Shown in pieces: positions 1 through 10,940 of a DNA stretch of 64,000 nucleotides (within the stretch, counting starts at the first letter, position 1; the number at the start of each line of letters is the position of its first letter). The stretch lies in contig OZ251252.1 in the NCBI GenBank assembly GCA_965240325.2, positions 1 through 64,000 of the forward strand, written 5' to 3'. Made by a program: the position numbers and the translations under genes. The notes beneath the pieces were generated by a model. That model was not told where the DNA came from and did no database searches. It saw nothing but the letters and a program-made list of their open reading frames with translations. This DNA is from Rebecca billardiae RCC1528 (Eukaryota > Haptophyta).

Positions 1-291
1 ACCCTAACTAACCCTAACCCTAACCCTAACCCTAACCCTAACCCTAACCCCTAACCCTAACCCTAACCCTAACCCTAACCCTAACCCTAACCCTAACCCT
101 AACCCTAACCCTAACCCTAACCCTAACCCTAACCCTAACCCTAACCCTAACCCCTAACCCTAACCCTAACCCTAACCCTAACCCTAACCCTAACCCTAAC
201 CCTAACCCTAACCCTAACCCTAACCCTAACCCTAACCCTAACCCTAACCCTAACCCTAACCCTAACCCTAACCCTAACCCTAACCCTAACC

Positions 292-352
<61 letters not shown>

Positions 353-450
353 CCCTAACCCTAACCCTAACCCTAACCCTAACCCTAACCCTAACCCTAC
401 CTAACCCTAAACCCTAACCCTAACCCTAACCCCTAACCCTAACCCTAACC

Positions 451-506
<56 letters not shown>

Positions 507-668
507 TAACCCTAACCCTAACCCTAACCCTAACCCTAACCCTAACCCTAACCCTAACCCTAACCCTAACCCTAACCCTAACCCTAACCCTAACCCTAAC
601 CCCTAACCCTAACCCTAACCCTAACCCTAACCCTAACCCTAACCCTAACCCTAACCCTAACCCTAACC

Positions 669-709
<41 letters not shown>

Positions 710-808
710 CCCCTAACCTAACCCTAACCCTAACCCTAACCCTAACCCCTAACCCTAACCCTAACCCTAACCCTAACCCTAACCCTAACCCTAACCCTAA
801 CCCTAACC

Positions 809-849
<41 letters not shown>

Positions 850-1111
850 CCCTAACCCTAACCTAACCCTAACCCTAACCCTAACCCTAACCCTAACCCT
901 AACCCTAACCCTAACCCTAACCCTAACCCTAACCCTAACCCTAACCCTAACCCTAACCCTAACCCTAACCCTAACCCTAACCCTAACCCCTAAACCCTAA
1001 CCCTAACCTAACCCTAACCCTAACCCTAACCCTAACCCTAACCCTAACCCCTAACCCTAACCCCTAACCCTAACCCTAACCCTAACCCTAACCCTAACCC
1101 TAACCCTAACC

Positions 1112-1165
<54 letters not shown>

Positions 1166-1204
1166 CCCTAACCCTAACCCTAACCCTAACCCTAACCCCT
1201 AACC

Positions 1205-1239
<35 letters not shown>

Positions 1240-1330
1240 TCCTAACCCCTAACCCTAACCCTAACCCCTAACCCTAACCCCAACCCTAACCCCTAACCCC
1301 TAACCCTAACCCTAACCCTAACCCTAACCC
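1..1330. repeat. Telomere, CCCTAA repeat array
   Basis: The C-rich strand of a TTAGGG-type telomere runs from the first base to about 1330. Variant units (CCCCTAA, CCCTAAA, CCTAA) are scattered through it and become more common toward the inner end, as expected where telomerase no longer maintains the tract. A last short remnant of two to three units sits at about 1345-1362 after a non-repeat break. The left edge is therefore a true chromosome end. TTAGGG excludes the TTTAGGG type usual in land plants and many green algae. Confidence 0.98.
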
Positions 1331-2031
1331 TCGCAGCAGAGTCGACCCTAACCCTAACCTAGCGCCGCCGGCCCGCAACGCTGTGGCGCTGATGTACTCC
1401 GAGCGCCCAGCAGTACTCGTAACTGCCCCGCCGCCCAGCTGCAGGACCCAGCTACGCGTACTGCGGCTGCTAAGCCCCCCAGCTCGGCTGCTGGGCGGTG
1501 GGGCAGCTTGCCATCACTGCTTGCCGCGCGCCCATCAGCCGGCAGCAGCAGTGCGTGATGACGACGGTCGTGGTCAGCGCGGTGGGCGCTGTGCTGTACA
1601 CATGCATGCACAGAATGGCATGCATCAGATCCGCGCTCAGCGGCTTCGCCGACCGGTCCTCAGGCCGGTCACGCTTGCCGTGCACCGATGGATCTGGGTG
1701 CTCGGCGATGACTGGACGCGAACGCGGTGCAGGCGGCATGTCGCGCTACGCGGGGGCGGTTGCAGGCCCTCTGTACCCCCGAGGGCACGTGAGCGCGCGC
1801 GCGTAGTCTAGATCGCGCTCCGGGACGCACGCGCGCCACCACGTTTTGTGGCGCCGCGCGCCGACCTCCCGAGTCGGCCCGAGCTCGGCCGCGCGCCGTC
1901 GCGGGCGCAGGCCGGATTTTTTTGGAGAAGCCGACGCGTAGTAAGAGGCCCGACGAATCTTTGCGCCCGGGGAAATACAGATATTCGCGTGCGCGAGGTG
2001 AGTGGACTCCGCCATATTGGCATCATCATGA
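1331..2031. other. Telomere-adjacent spacer, no gene seen
   Basis: GC-rich sequence directly inside the telomere. Short overlapping reading frames occur on both strands, but none shows protein-like composition. A short AT-richer patch lies at about 1915-2040. No tRNA, rRNA or recognisable mobile element was seen. Confidence 0.5.
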
Positions 2032-3374
2032 TTGTACTGGTATGTGGACGAATCAGAGCAGCCCGGCAGCCGGGATGCACCATCCGGCGATGGCCACCGC
2101 TGCGTCGGCAGCAGTGGCGGCGGCGACGGCGGCGGCGGCCCGTGGGCCGGCCCGCGGCTGGGTGCTGTGCACGAGGATGTGCTCGAGCGTCTGGTCGGGC
2201 TCGGCAGCACCGGCAGCAGCAGCGCTCGGAACGGCAGCGCCGTGCCGAGCCTGGACCTGAGCGAGTGGGCGAGCGCGGAGCTGCGCAGTGGCACGGTGGA
2301 GCACCTGCCGGTGGCATCAGTGCCGCCGCCCTCGGGCGGCAGCCGCGCACGCGTCACGCCGGTGATCGTCGAGGCGCCCTGCGGCAGCGCGTCCATGCTG
2401 CGCTGGATGCTCCACCTCCTGGACGCGCTTGGCGCGCACACCGGAGCGGGCGGAGCAGCCGCGCGCATCGCCGCTGTGGCGGTGGAGCGCGAGCGCGCCC
2501 TCGCCGAGACGCTGGTCGCTGACGCTGGCTTCACGGTGCTGGTGTGGCCAGGCGACGTCGTGCGGCGCGGACTGCCGCTGCACGTGATGCCGGGCGAGCG
2601 CCTGCTCATCATTGCTGACATGCTCGACGCGCAGTTTCAGCACGTGTTCGGCGTGTGGCAAGCGGCCAACGCGCCCATCCTCCGCGCTGGAGGCACGCCG
2701 TGCAGCGAAAGCTCGCAGCTGTGTGGCCAGCAGCACTGCGCGACCTGCGGAAACCGCCACCGCTTCGCGACAGGCGAGACCGAGCTGCCGCTCGCCCTGA
2801 GGCAGGAGGGCTCCGAGGAGCTGGCGAGGCGGAACGCGCTCGCCGCGCGAGCGGCGTACGACGCGAGCGGCGGCAGCAGCCAGGCAATCCTAAAGATGTC
2901 CGCGGCAGCGTCGGTCTTCGAGCTGCCAGGCCTCCGCGCGCTGCACCAGGGAGGCAGCGCTATCGGCTCGCACGCACTCACGTCCCACTGCGCATTCACG
3001 GACGAGCGACTGGACTGGCCCAGCGTGCGGCAGCGGCCGACAGCGAGGCAGAGGTGGGGCCGTGCAGCATGCAGCTGCACGGCGCGCAGAAGGCCACACA
3101 GCTCATCGTGACGGGAAGGGGGAGCGACGCGTCGCACCGCCTGCCAGCTACGGCTGTGAGGCCACGCTGCTCTTCCGAGCACCCGTGCGAGCTGCTGCTG
3201 GCGCAGCCGCCAACTGGTGCCGCTGCCAAGCGCCAGAGGCGGCACCCAGCTGGCGTGAAGGACTGCCCGCGGGCGTACTACCACGTCCCAGTGCTGCTGT
3301 GCCTGGAGCTGGCAGTGGTGGTGCTGGGGCGCCTGACTGGCACCTGGGCGCACCCGCCAGCGGGCAACGACTAG
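2032..3374 (+). pseudogene. Unknown subtelomeric gene with an apparent frameshift
   Basis: One frame from 2032 reads as plausible protein to about 3030: a Gly/Ser-rich start, then a globular stretch with alternating hydrophobic strands and helices (for example VIVEAPCG, GFTVLVWPGD, ERLLIIADMLDAQF) and a Cys/His-rich patch (CGQQHCATCGNRHRF). After about 3025 this frame degenerates into Arg-rich text, while a second plus frame takes over with sensible sequence (QLHGAQKATQLIVTG, then a hydrophobic stretch AYYHVPVLLCLELAVVVLG) and stops at 3374. The switch shows no obvious splice sites, so a frameshift (decay or assembly error) is the simplest reading; an unseen intron is possible. The family is not recognised. 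The start is uncertain and GTG/ATG upstream choices exist. It is the first gene-like feature after the telomere. Confidence 0.4.
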
Positions 3375-5132
3375 GCTCAGGTGGGTGCCAGTTCATCGGA
3401 GCCGTCTGCGCGGCGGCAGTTATTATATGTATGTATAGGTCACGACTGCTGCTGCCTGCTCAGCCGGCGGCGCCCGTACTCGATGACTAATCGTCCGTCG
3501 TCGTCACTGCTGACGATCGATGCCGGATTATACAGCCTGCGCCCGTCGCCATGGCGGATCATATTATTATATGCGCCGATGATCGATGCTAGTCATATGG
3601 CTATTACTGCTGGTACTTGGCGGTAGTACAAGTCGTCGATCAGATTCGGTGCGCGCGCAAGACGCCAGCCAGCAGAGCACCGCGTCGCAGTGTGAACCGA
3701 CGAGCGCACGTACGCGTCGAGCTCATGCTGACAATAGCGGCAGGACTACCGTCACAGTGCGGCTGATGTGCACGGGCCGGCACACGTGGCAAGCAGCGGC
3801 GGCTGGCCAAAGTGCGCAGGGCGAGAGCGCGCAGTCGCTCGCGCCGACGCTGGCCCTGCTCTGGGCTGCTGCGGCTGCCACGCACTCAGCTCGGAGTGAT
3901 GGGATACCCGACGGCGGGCTCTGCTGCGAGCGCGGTGGGGGTGGAACCGAGGCTCGGCAGCGGTCACAGCGGGTGGACAGGCTGCTGTGCGGGGAGCGGA
4001 GGGACGGGCGACAGGCTGGGCGTGCGCGGCGGCGGGCTCTGCGACAACCTCGGCGGCAGGCTCGGCGGGCGGCGGTGCAGGTGGCGGTGGGCTCGGCTGT
4101 GGCCACGGCAGCGGCGTTGAGGGCGGCTGCGAGGCGAGGGCGGCGGTGAGGGCAGCGGGCGGGCGGGGGGCGACGCCCCGGGCCACGGCACAGCTCGCGC
4201 GGCGGGAGAGACACGCCATCGCCGCCCGCCATCGCCGCCGCCATTCGCCGACGAAAAAAAAGGAATTCGGCAACACCAAAATTGGAAATCCGCAGGAGCA
4301 GGACGATAGGATTTCCATCGAAATTCGAAATTGTGAATATTGGCCGCGGCGAGCCCAAGGCTGATGAGGTCAAATCATAGAATGGGTCACGGGCTGAGCC
4401 TAGGTCGCTGAGCTCGCTGGGTGGCGGCTGTCACGCCCCGCGCCGCGCGAGCGCGCGGCGCGCTCGCACGTGAGTGCACCGCTCGCCCGAGCGGCGGCGG
4501 CGGCACGCGCGCGCTGCCGCTGCTCGGGTGCGCCAAGCGGCCACTGCAACCTAGGCGTCAGCTGGAGGCGGCCACCGCCCGACCGCCGTCCGAGCTGACC
4601 GGCCGGCCGGCTGGGTGCCACGGCACGCAGAGCGGCTGCAGCGCAAGCGCGGCGGCGGCAGGCGCAAGGGGCGCGCGGGCACCAGCATCAGCGCCCAAGC
4701 TACCCACGCTGCCGCGCTGCCGGGCACTGGCTCGCTGGCGCACCCAGCGCTCGTCGCCGCTCGGTGTAGCCCCGCTGCCGAGCGTGGACGGGTCGGCCGC
4801 TCGGCTGCCGACCTACCGCGCGGCAGCGTTGGGTGAGGCGAGGAGCGGAGGTCCGCGCGAAGAGGCGCGCGCACGCGCAACGCGAGCGCTCGCTCGCGCA
4901 CCGCCGCCTCCAGCGCGGCCCGAGGCGATGCCTCGCACGCTGGCCACCGCCGCCGCACCCGCTGCGCTGGCTGGCGCCCCCGGACGCCGGCTGTGACGTC
5001 TCGGCCGGCCGGGCAGCATGGTGGGCACGTGAGGAGAGCGAGGGCGCGCGTGCGCGCCGCGCGCGGCGCGTACGCGCTAACCGCGCGATCCACGCACACT
5101 GCGGGCATGCGCTCGGCGCCCTCACCACCGCC
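3375..5132. other. Subtelomeric spacer
   Basis: No convincing gene. At 3410-3620 the sequence resembles the other intergenic spacers of this window, with TTATTATAT and CGATGA-type words. From 3640 to 5130 it is Arg/Ala/Pro-coding GC text open in several frames at once, which is a composition effect. An AT-rich patch at about 4250-4345 contains an A8 run and GGAATTCGG/AAATTCGAAATT words. Confidence 0.45.
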
Positions 5133-5813
5133 GCCGGCGCCGGTGGCGGCGGAAGGCTTGCACCTTGCTCTGCGCATTCAGTCATGAGGCTGTCGAAATA
5201 AGGCTCAAGGGTGGGGGCTGCCGCCCCCACACCCCCGCTTTTTCTTCCGCTCGTTCAGCCCGCTCACTGCCGGCGGCGCCGGCGGCGGGCGCGGCGCGGC
5301 GCGCGGGAGCAGCTCGGCCGCCATGGCAGCCGTCGTCGCCGGCGGCAGTTTTTGGCGGTGGCACGGAAAAAACAAGTAGTCGTAGTATTCAAAAACCAAT
5401 ATTCGGACAGATTCGCCCGGTGAAACGGCCGCGCGCTGGACTGAGGCTCTGCTGCCGCCGCGCAATGGCGGCCGGCCCGCCCAGCGTCGTGGCTGGGCGA
5501 CTCTGGAGGGTGAGAGCGGCGGAACGGCATATGAGAAGGGTCGGAAGAAGCGATCAGGCGACTCAGTGGGGCATGCTGGTCACGTCAGGCAGCTTTGTTG
5601 CCGCGCCCCCGACCCGCTCGCCACCTGCACGGTTGACGTGAGCCGGTCGGAGGCCCGGTCGGGCTCCGCCCGCCCACGCGACGAGCCAAGACTCGAGATC
5701 GGCATATGAGACTGCCGCCAAATAAATTGGGGAGGGGTCCTCATAACATGCCCATCACGACTAGCCGAGTGCGCGCGTGGCCCCGTGATTTTGGGGAGTG
5801 GGCACCTCTTATA
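5133..5813. repeat. Subtelomeric repeat unit, copy A
   Basis: First of three copies of the same sequence. It contains a hairpin built from GTGGGGGC and GCCCCCAC separated by four bases, a GC-rich Arg-coding block, an AT-rich core with CAAGTAGTCGTAGTATTC, and a 3' part ending in GGCACCTCTTATACAC. Copy C matches it over nearly its whole length with few differences, while copy B lacks the last 170 bp. No protein is proposed: the reading frame shared by the copies is Arg/Pro-rich and shifts between copies. Confidence 0.85.
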
Positions 5814-5832
5814 CACCCCCGCTTTTTCTTCC

Positions 5833-6237
5833 GTGGGGGCTGCCGCCCCCACACCCCCGCTTTGGACCGCCTCCGAACGCTCGTTCAGCCCGCTCACTGC
5901 CGGCGGCGGGCGCGGCGCGCGGGAGCAGCTCGGTGGCAGCCATCGTCGCCGGCGGCAATTTTTGGCGGCATGGAAAAAACAAGTAGTCGTAGTATTCAAA
6001 AACCAATATTCGGACAGATTCGCCCGGTGAAACGGCCGCGCGCTGGACTGAGGCTCTGCTGCCGCCGCGCAATGGCGGCCGGCCCGCCCAGCGTCGTGGC
6101 TGGGCGACTCTGGAGGGTGAGAGCGGCGGAACGGCATATGAGAAGGGTCGGAAGAAGCTATCAGGCGACTCAGTGGGGCATGCTGGTCACGTCAGGCAGC
6201 TTTGTTGCCGCGCCCCCGACCCGCTCGCCACCTGCAC
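5833..6237. repeat. Subtelomeric repeat unit, copy B (truncated)
   Basis: The middle copy starts at the same GTGGGGGC hairpin and follows copies A and C to CACCTGCAC, then departs into unique sequence. It carries small internal deletions compared with A and C, for example in the GCC-rich block and before the AT-rich core. Confidence 0.85.
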
Positions 6238-6412
6238 TGTTGTTGGGCGCCGGTCGGGTCTGCAGCCGTGCGCCGAAGTAAACTGGTGGTCGTAAGGCTG
6301 AAGGGGGGGGGCTGCCGCCGCCATACAGCCGCTCTTTATCTTGCGGGGCTGCCACCTTCACACGCCCGCACGCTCTTTCGGCCGCCTCCGCACGCTCGGT
6401 CAGCCCGCTCAC

Positions 6413-7106
6413 CGCCAGCGCCGGTGGCGGCAGAAGGCTTGCACCTTGCTCTGCGCATTCAGTCATGAGGCTGTCGAAATAGGGCTCTAGGGTGGGGGCT
6501 GCCGCCCCCACACCCCCGCTTTGGACCGCCTCCGAACGCTCGTTCAGCCCGCTCACTGCCGGCGGCGCCGGCGGCGGGCGCGGCGCGGCGCGCGGGAGCA
6601 GCTCGGCCGCCATGGCAGCCGTCGTCGCCGGCGGCAGTTTTTGGCGGTGGCACGGAAAAAACAAGTAGTCGTAGTATTCAAAAACCAATATTCGGACAGA
6701 TTCGCCCGGTGAAACGGCCGCGCGCTGGACTGAGGCTCTGCTGCCGCCGCGCAATGGCGGCCGGCCCGCCCAGCGTCGTGGCTGGGCGACTCTGGAGGGT
6801 GAGAGCGGCGGAACGGCATATGAGAAGGGTCGGAAGGAGCGATCAGGCGACTCAGTGGGGCATGCTGGTCACGTCAGGCAGCTTTGTTGCCGCGCCCCCG
6901 ACCCGCTCGCCACCTGCACGGTTGACGTGAGCCGGTCGGAGGCCCGGTCGGGCTCCGCCCGCCCACGCGACGAGCCAAGACTCGAGATCGGCATATGAGA
7001 CTGCCGCCAAATAAATTGGGGAGGGGTCCTCATACCATGCCCATCACGACTAGCCGAGTGCGCGCGTGGCCCCGTGATTTTGGGGAGTGGGCACCTCTTA
7101 TACACG
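6413..7106. repeat. Subtelomeric repeat unit, copy C
   Basis: Full-length copy almost identical to copy A, including the 3' extension ending GGCACCTCTTATACAC. It begins at the CGCCGGTGGCGG and AAGGCTTGCACCTTGC words also seen at copy A. The high A/C similarity against a more divergent B suggests recent duplication or gene conversion. Confidence 0.85.
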
Positions 7107-7143
7107 TCTTACACGGTCTGTGTACTCTCTTAGAGTATTGTAT

Positions 7144-8482
7144 GCGCATCAGCGAGGCCCACACCCACGAGGGAATGTGCAGCACGCGGGGCGGGGCGGG
7201 TAGCCCGTTGCTCCGCGCGAGCGCGGGTACGCGCTGTATGTGCCGCATGTCGACCGCGATGGCGTAATCGAGCGCCTCGCCGCCGACGAAGTCGCCAGAG
7301 TAGATCATGTGCATGTCCTCCTGCCGCCAGCCGAGAGCGGTCGTCGCGAGGATGCTTGTCGATGTCGGCTCCAGGCATGATGGGCTCGGCGCAGGTCGCG
7401 TTGACGTCGTACACGGCCACCGCGCTGAGCACGAGCGCGTTGACGTTCACGCGGTCGTCGCTCTTCGCATCTTCGACAGGTCTGGCGCTCGCGTGCTCGG
7501 CGGCACGAGGAGCTGTTGGTTGTGCGCGCGCGCGCGCACAGCGACAGCGTGTGCCACTCGCGATCGAGAGTGAGCAAGCGCTGCTCACGCGGGCACACGA
7601 ATCGCAGCGCATCCGTCACCGGCGTGACGACTTCCGCCTCGTCCCGCAGCGCCTGCGCCATGGACGAGGATGGCGCGTCGATGTTGCATGCTCGACGATT
7701 CATCTCTCTGCGGATGGCATCACGGGCTTGTCTGTGTCGCGCTGCGGCGAGGGTCGCCAACTCGCGATGACGCGGTTGCTGCCACAGCGACAGACCCGGG
7801 AGGTGCGTCCGCAGCGCGTCGTACGCCGTTGGCGCTGCGCTTCCGTCGCATTGGTCACCGTCGACGCCATGCAGGCCGGACGTGGGCTTCGGCTGAGGGA
7901 CCGGACCGCGAGCAATGACTGAGTCCGGTGCGCGGATTCCGGCGATCGAGTTCAGAAGGCCGCGCCAAATCTTGCGTCGCGTGCGATGGCGCTTCCCGCC
8001 CGCGAGACGCCTCGTGATGAGGGCTTTCTCACACCGAGCCCGACGCGCGACGGTGGATCGCGCGAGGCGGCCATCGTGCGCAGCGCATGATGCTATGGCC
8101 GGTGCGAGCTTTCGACGTGCACGTCGGGCGAGGATCGCCCCAGGTCGCACGATTGTGTCGACGCGCCGAGCGTACCGCTCCAAACGCGTCGATTTAGCCC
8201 CCGTTCGACCTGCACGCGAGACGACGAGGGCAGCAATCGCGAATCGGGCGAAAACCCGTCTAGGGAATCCCCGCGCGATGTCCGCGCCGGCGTTGGATTT
8301 GGCGCGCGCCGCCCATGTGCTCCGCGCCATCCAGGACTCTCTTTCGGCCGAGCGTCCCCAGTGGGAGCTGCGAGGGCGCCCGGTAGTGAGCGAAGCGATT
8401 TTCTTTTCTCTGCGAGGCGATTTTATTTTTCCTTTTCCTTTTCCTATCTTTTTCCCGGGCACTACAAGGGGCGGACCTACGG
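7144..8482 (-). mobile_element. Dispersed 1.3 kb repeat, solo copy
   Basis: About 1.34 kb that recurs at 44.6-45.9 kb (opposite orientation) and 46.4-47.7 kb (same orientation). The outer end carries CCCGGGCACTACAAGGGG followed by CGGACCTACGG, next to a pyrimidine-rich tract (CTTTTCCTTTTCC). The inner end begins at GCGCATCAGCGAGGCCC. On the minus strand a decayed reading frame is shared by the copies: MASTVTNATEAQR at the start and RREMNRRACNIDAPSS, LTLDREWHTLS and HIPSWVWASLM further on, broken by frameshifts. The encoded family is not recognised. Here the repeat appears singly, without the mirrored partner seen at 44-47 kb. Confidence 0.75.
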
Positions 8483-8505
8483 CTTCTGAGACAAACGCGT
8501 GAAGC

Positions 8506-8546
8506 GCACTGCTTAGGAGGGGGGGGGGGGGGCTCCTAAGCAGTGC
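8506..8546. repeat. Perfect hairpin with poly-G loop
   Basis: GCACTGCTTAGGAG (8506-8519) and its exact reverse complement (8533-8546) flank a run of 13 G. It lies just outside the end of the dispersed repeat. The layout (inverted arms around a G homopolymer) recalls the larger element at 46055-46261. Confidence 0.85.
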
Positions 8547-10940
8547 CTGGAGTCCGGACGCGGCCGCCGCTGCCGCGGGCGCTGCGAGGTTTGAGTCCGG
8601 GTCGCCCTTCCCACGTCGCGCCGCCGCGCGAGAACGCGACGTAGGCCGCGAGGACGTCCCCCCGCGCGCGGCGCGTGGTGCGCCGAGCCAGAGCACGTGT
8701 ACTGCCGCCCTCTGCCGCGGCTCGTCACCTCATCTCACCCGCGTTGCTCAGCGCGGGCGCCGTGCGACGCCGGCGACGTGACTCAGCTTGCACACGCCGG
8801 ATGAGAAGCTGCACCCAGAGGCCGAGCTGCGCTCTAGCCCCTGGTGCGCCCGGTGGGCAGCGTGCACATGGATGTTATGCGTCTTCCCCGCGCTCAGTGG
8901 TCTGTCTCGAGGCGTCTCTAGAGTGAGTTGTTGGCTCTGCTACACGACTGCGTTTGAATTGCGCGTGTCGACGCACTCTGTCATGCCCGTGCGTGGGCAG
9001 TGTACGTCCTCAGGTTGCGGGCGCACGCGCGCGCCTGGTCGCAGTAATCATAGGCCTACCCGACACCAACGATTTTGGGTCCTGCACGGTCATCAGGTGG
9101 GCGCAGTGCACGTGCGTGCGCGGTGCGAGTTGCATCCAAGCCGCGACGCCTTTGCGCGCGCTGCTCGCGTTGGCGGAGAGAGGCGAGGAGCGACCGCCGA
9201 CGCGTACCTGGGGACTACGTATGACCTTGGTCGACTACCAGCCTCGTCGCGTCCGCGCGCACGGGCCGTATTCGTCCGCACCGACGCTCGCGAGGTACGC
9301 TAGCAGCGGCACCGGGGGCACGGTGCCGCCTTTCACGGGTTTGAGTCACAAGCCTACGGCCCGCCATACCAACCGATCGAGAGAAATCCGGCCTCAAAGA
9401 CCAGCATGGCCGCACTGCATCCCCGCCGTCCGCCAAAGGCGGCTGTCGTGCGCGTCGCGTGCGTGCGCACGCCGGCGCAGTGGTGCGCGAGGGGATCCAC
9501 GCGCCGTCAAAGCACGCGCGCCTCGGCCAGCTGGCCAAGTCCCACGCGCGGTCATCGCGGCGCGAGCGCACCGCCGGCCCCTCGCTCGGCCGCGCTGCCA
9601 CGCACACGCTGCCGGCTGCGCGCGGCCGCGCGAGTGCACTGTCGAGCGGTCGAGCGCGCGTGCTGCGAGGATATATTCGCGTCTTCATCACTCGCACGAC
9701 GCCGCGCAGTGCGTGGTGCCCGTCAGCAACGCGTGAACAGCTGCCAATAAGTCTGCGCGCAGAGCTCGGCCGCGGCGCGCGCTTGGCTGTTCAACATGAA
9801 GGCTGCACGACTCGCCATCACGCGGAGCGCTCTCGAGTGTGCCCGTGCCGACCGCCATGCGCACGCGCCACGGTGCAGGGGCGACCGCTCTTTCGGCGTG
9901 AGGCGCGTGCGCGACCGACCGACCGTCCGCGATGGCGCACTCTGGAGCCAGGTCGGCCGAGGTGGAAGATGGGGGCGCGGGGGCGGGGGCAGCTGGGCCG
10001 GTGCGTGGCGCCTGGATGTGCGCGGCGCTTTCGTGCCCCGCGCCGCCAAGCGGCATGCGCTGCGGCCGCGTGGTCGGCTCGCATCACCTCACGCGCTGCC
10101 ATCGCGCCCGCGCGAGCGCGATATGAACGGCAAGTGGCGGCCACGCGCGCGCCGCCCCGCCGGACGCAGCGTCGGTACGGCCGCGACAGCCCGCGCCTGG
10201 GGCGCGGGCCCGCGCGGGCATGCCTCGGGGGCGCCACGCCTCGATCTCGGCCGCTGCGCCGCGTGCTGCGCCAAGGTCCGACGAACCCGCAGCCGAGCTG
10301 CACAGCCGCACGGATGCGCGGCGGCGAGCGCGCCCGCCACTCGCGGCACTGCGCTCCGGACGCAGCCTGACGAGTCTGCTGGATTATGGCTGGTTTGCGG
10401 TCGTCGCGTGCCGCCCTCGTACGGGCGTACTGTTATACGGCCGAGCAGCCCGCGGGGCCCCGGGCGCGGGGCTCCACGCCGCCTCGCGCTCGGCATGACG
10501 GCGTAGTGCGCGCGCGCTAAGTCTCCGCACTCGCGCGTCTTATGAGTGCCGCTGGCTGATCACTTGGCTGATCGCGCGACACAGCATCGTTTACGGTTTA
10601 GTACTACGGAGCGTCTCGTATCAGAATCATCAGCAGCACTAGATCGTCAGCAGAGTCGCCGTCGTCCGATCGCGAGTCAGGCCGATCGACGTCGGAGCCG
10701 GCCGAGCATCAGCCAGTCGCCGAGCAGGCGGCAGCAGGCTGCAGGGCCTCTGCTGGCTCTGCACTGCCGGCGGGCGGCCAGGCCGCTGGACCCGGAGGCC
10801 CTGCGGCGCGGCGTATAGTGCGGGAGCCGGTCGATAATGACTGTACCGTGTGGCGTCAATCGATGACGCGCGCCCGCCCGAGGGGCTCACTCGCTCCGCC
10901 CGCACTATTATTAATAAATTATACATATATATATAATATA
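8547..10940. other. Subtelomeric spacer, no gene supported
   Basis: About 2.4 kb open in several frames on both strands, with Arg/Ala-rich translations. Short stretches read almost like protein (minus strand near 9500, DDRAWDLASWPRRACFDGAW), but they are not sustained and no family is recognised. It may hold decayed elements. Confidence 0.4.

Noticed and set aside
1-1330. CRISPR-like or satellite array at the left edge
   Set aside because: The unit is the 6-bp telomere repeat with no spacers.
5264-6819. Minus-strand ORF repeated three times, suggesting a gene family
   Set aside because: It recurs only because the DNA unit is repeated; the frame differs between copies and the composition is Arg/Pro-rich.
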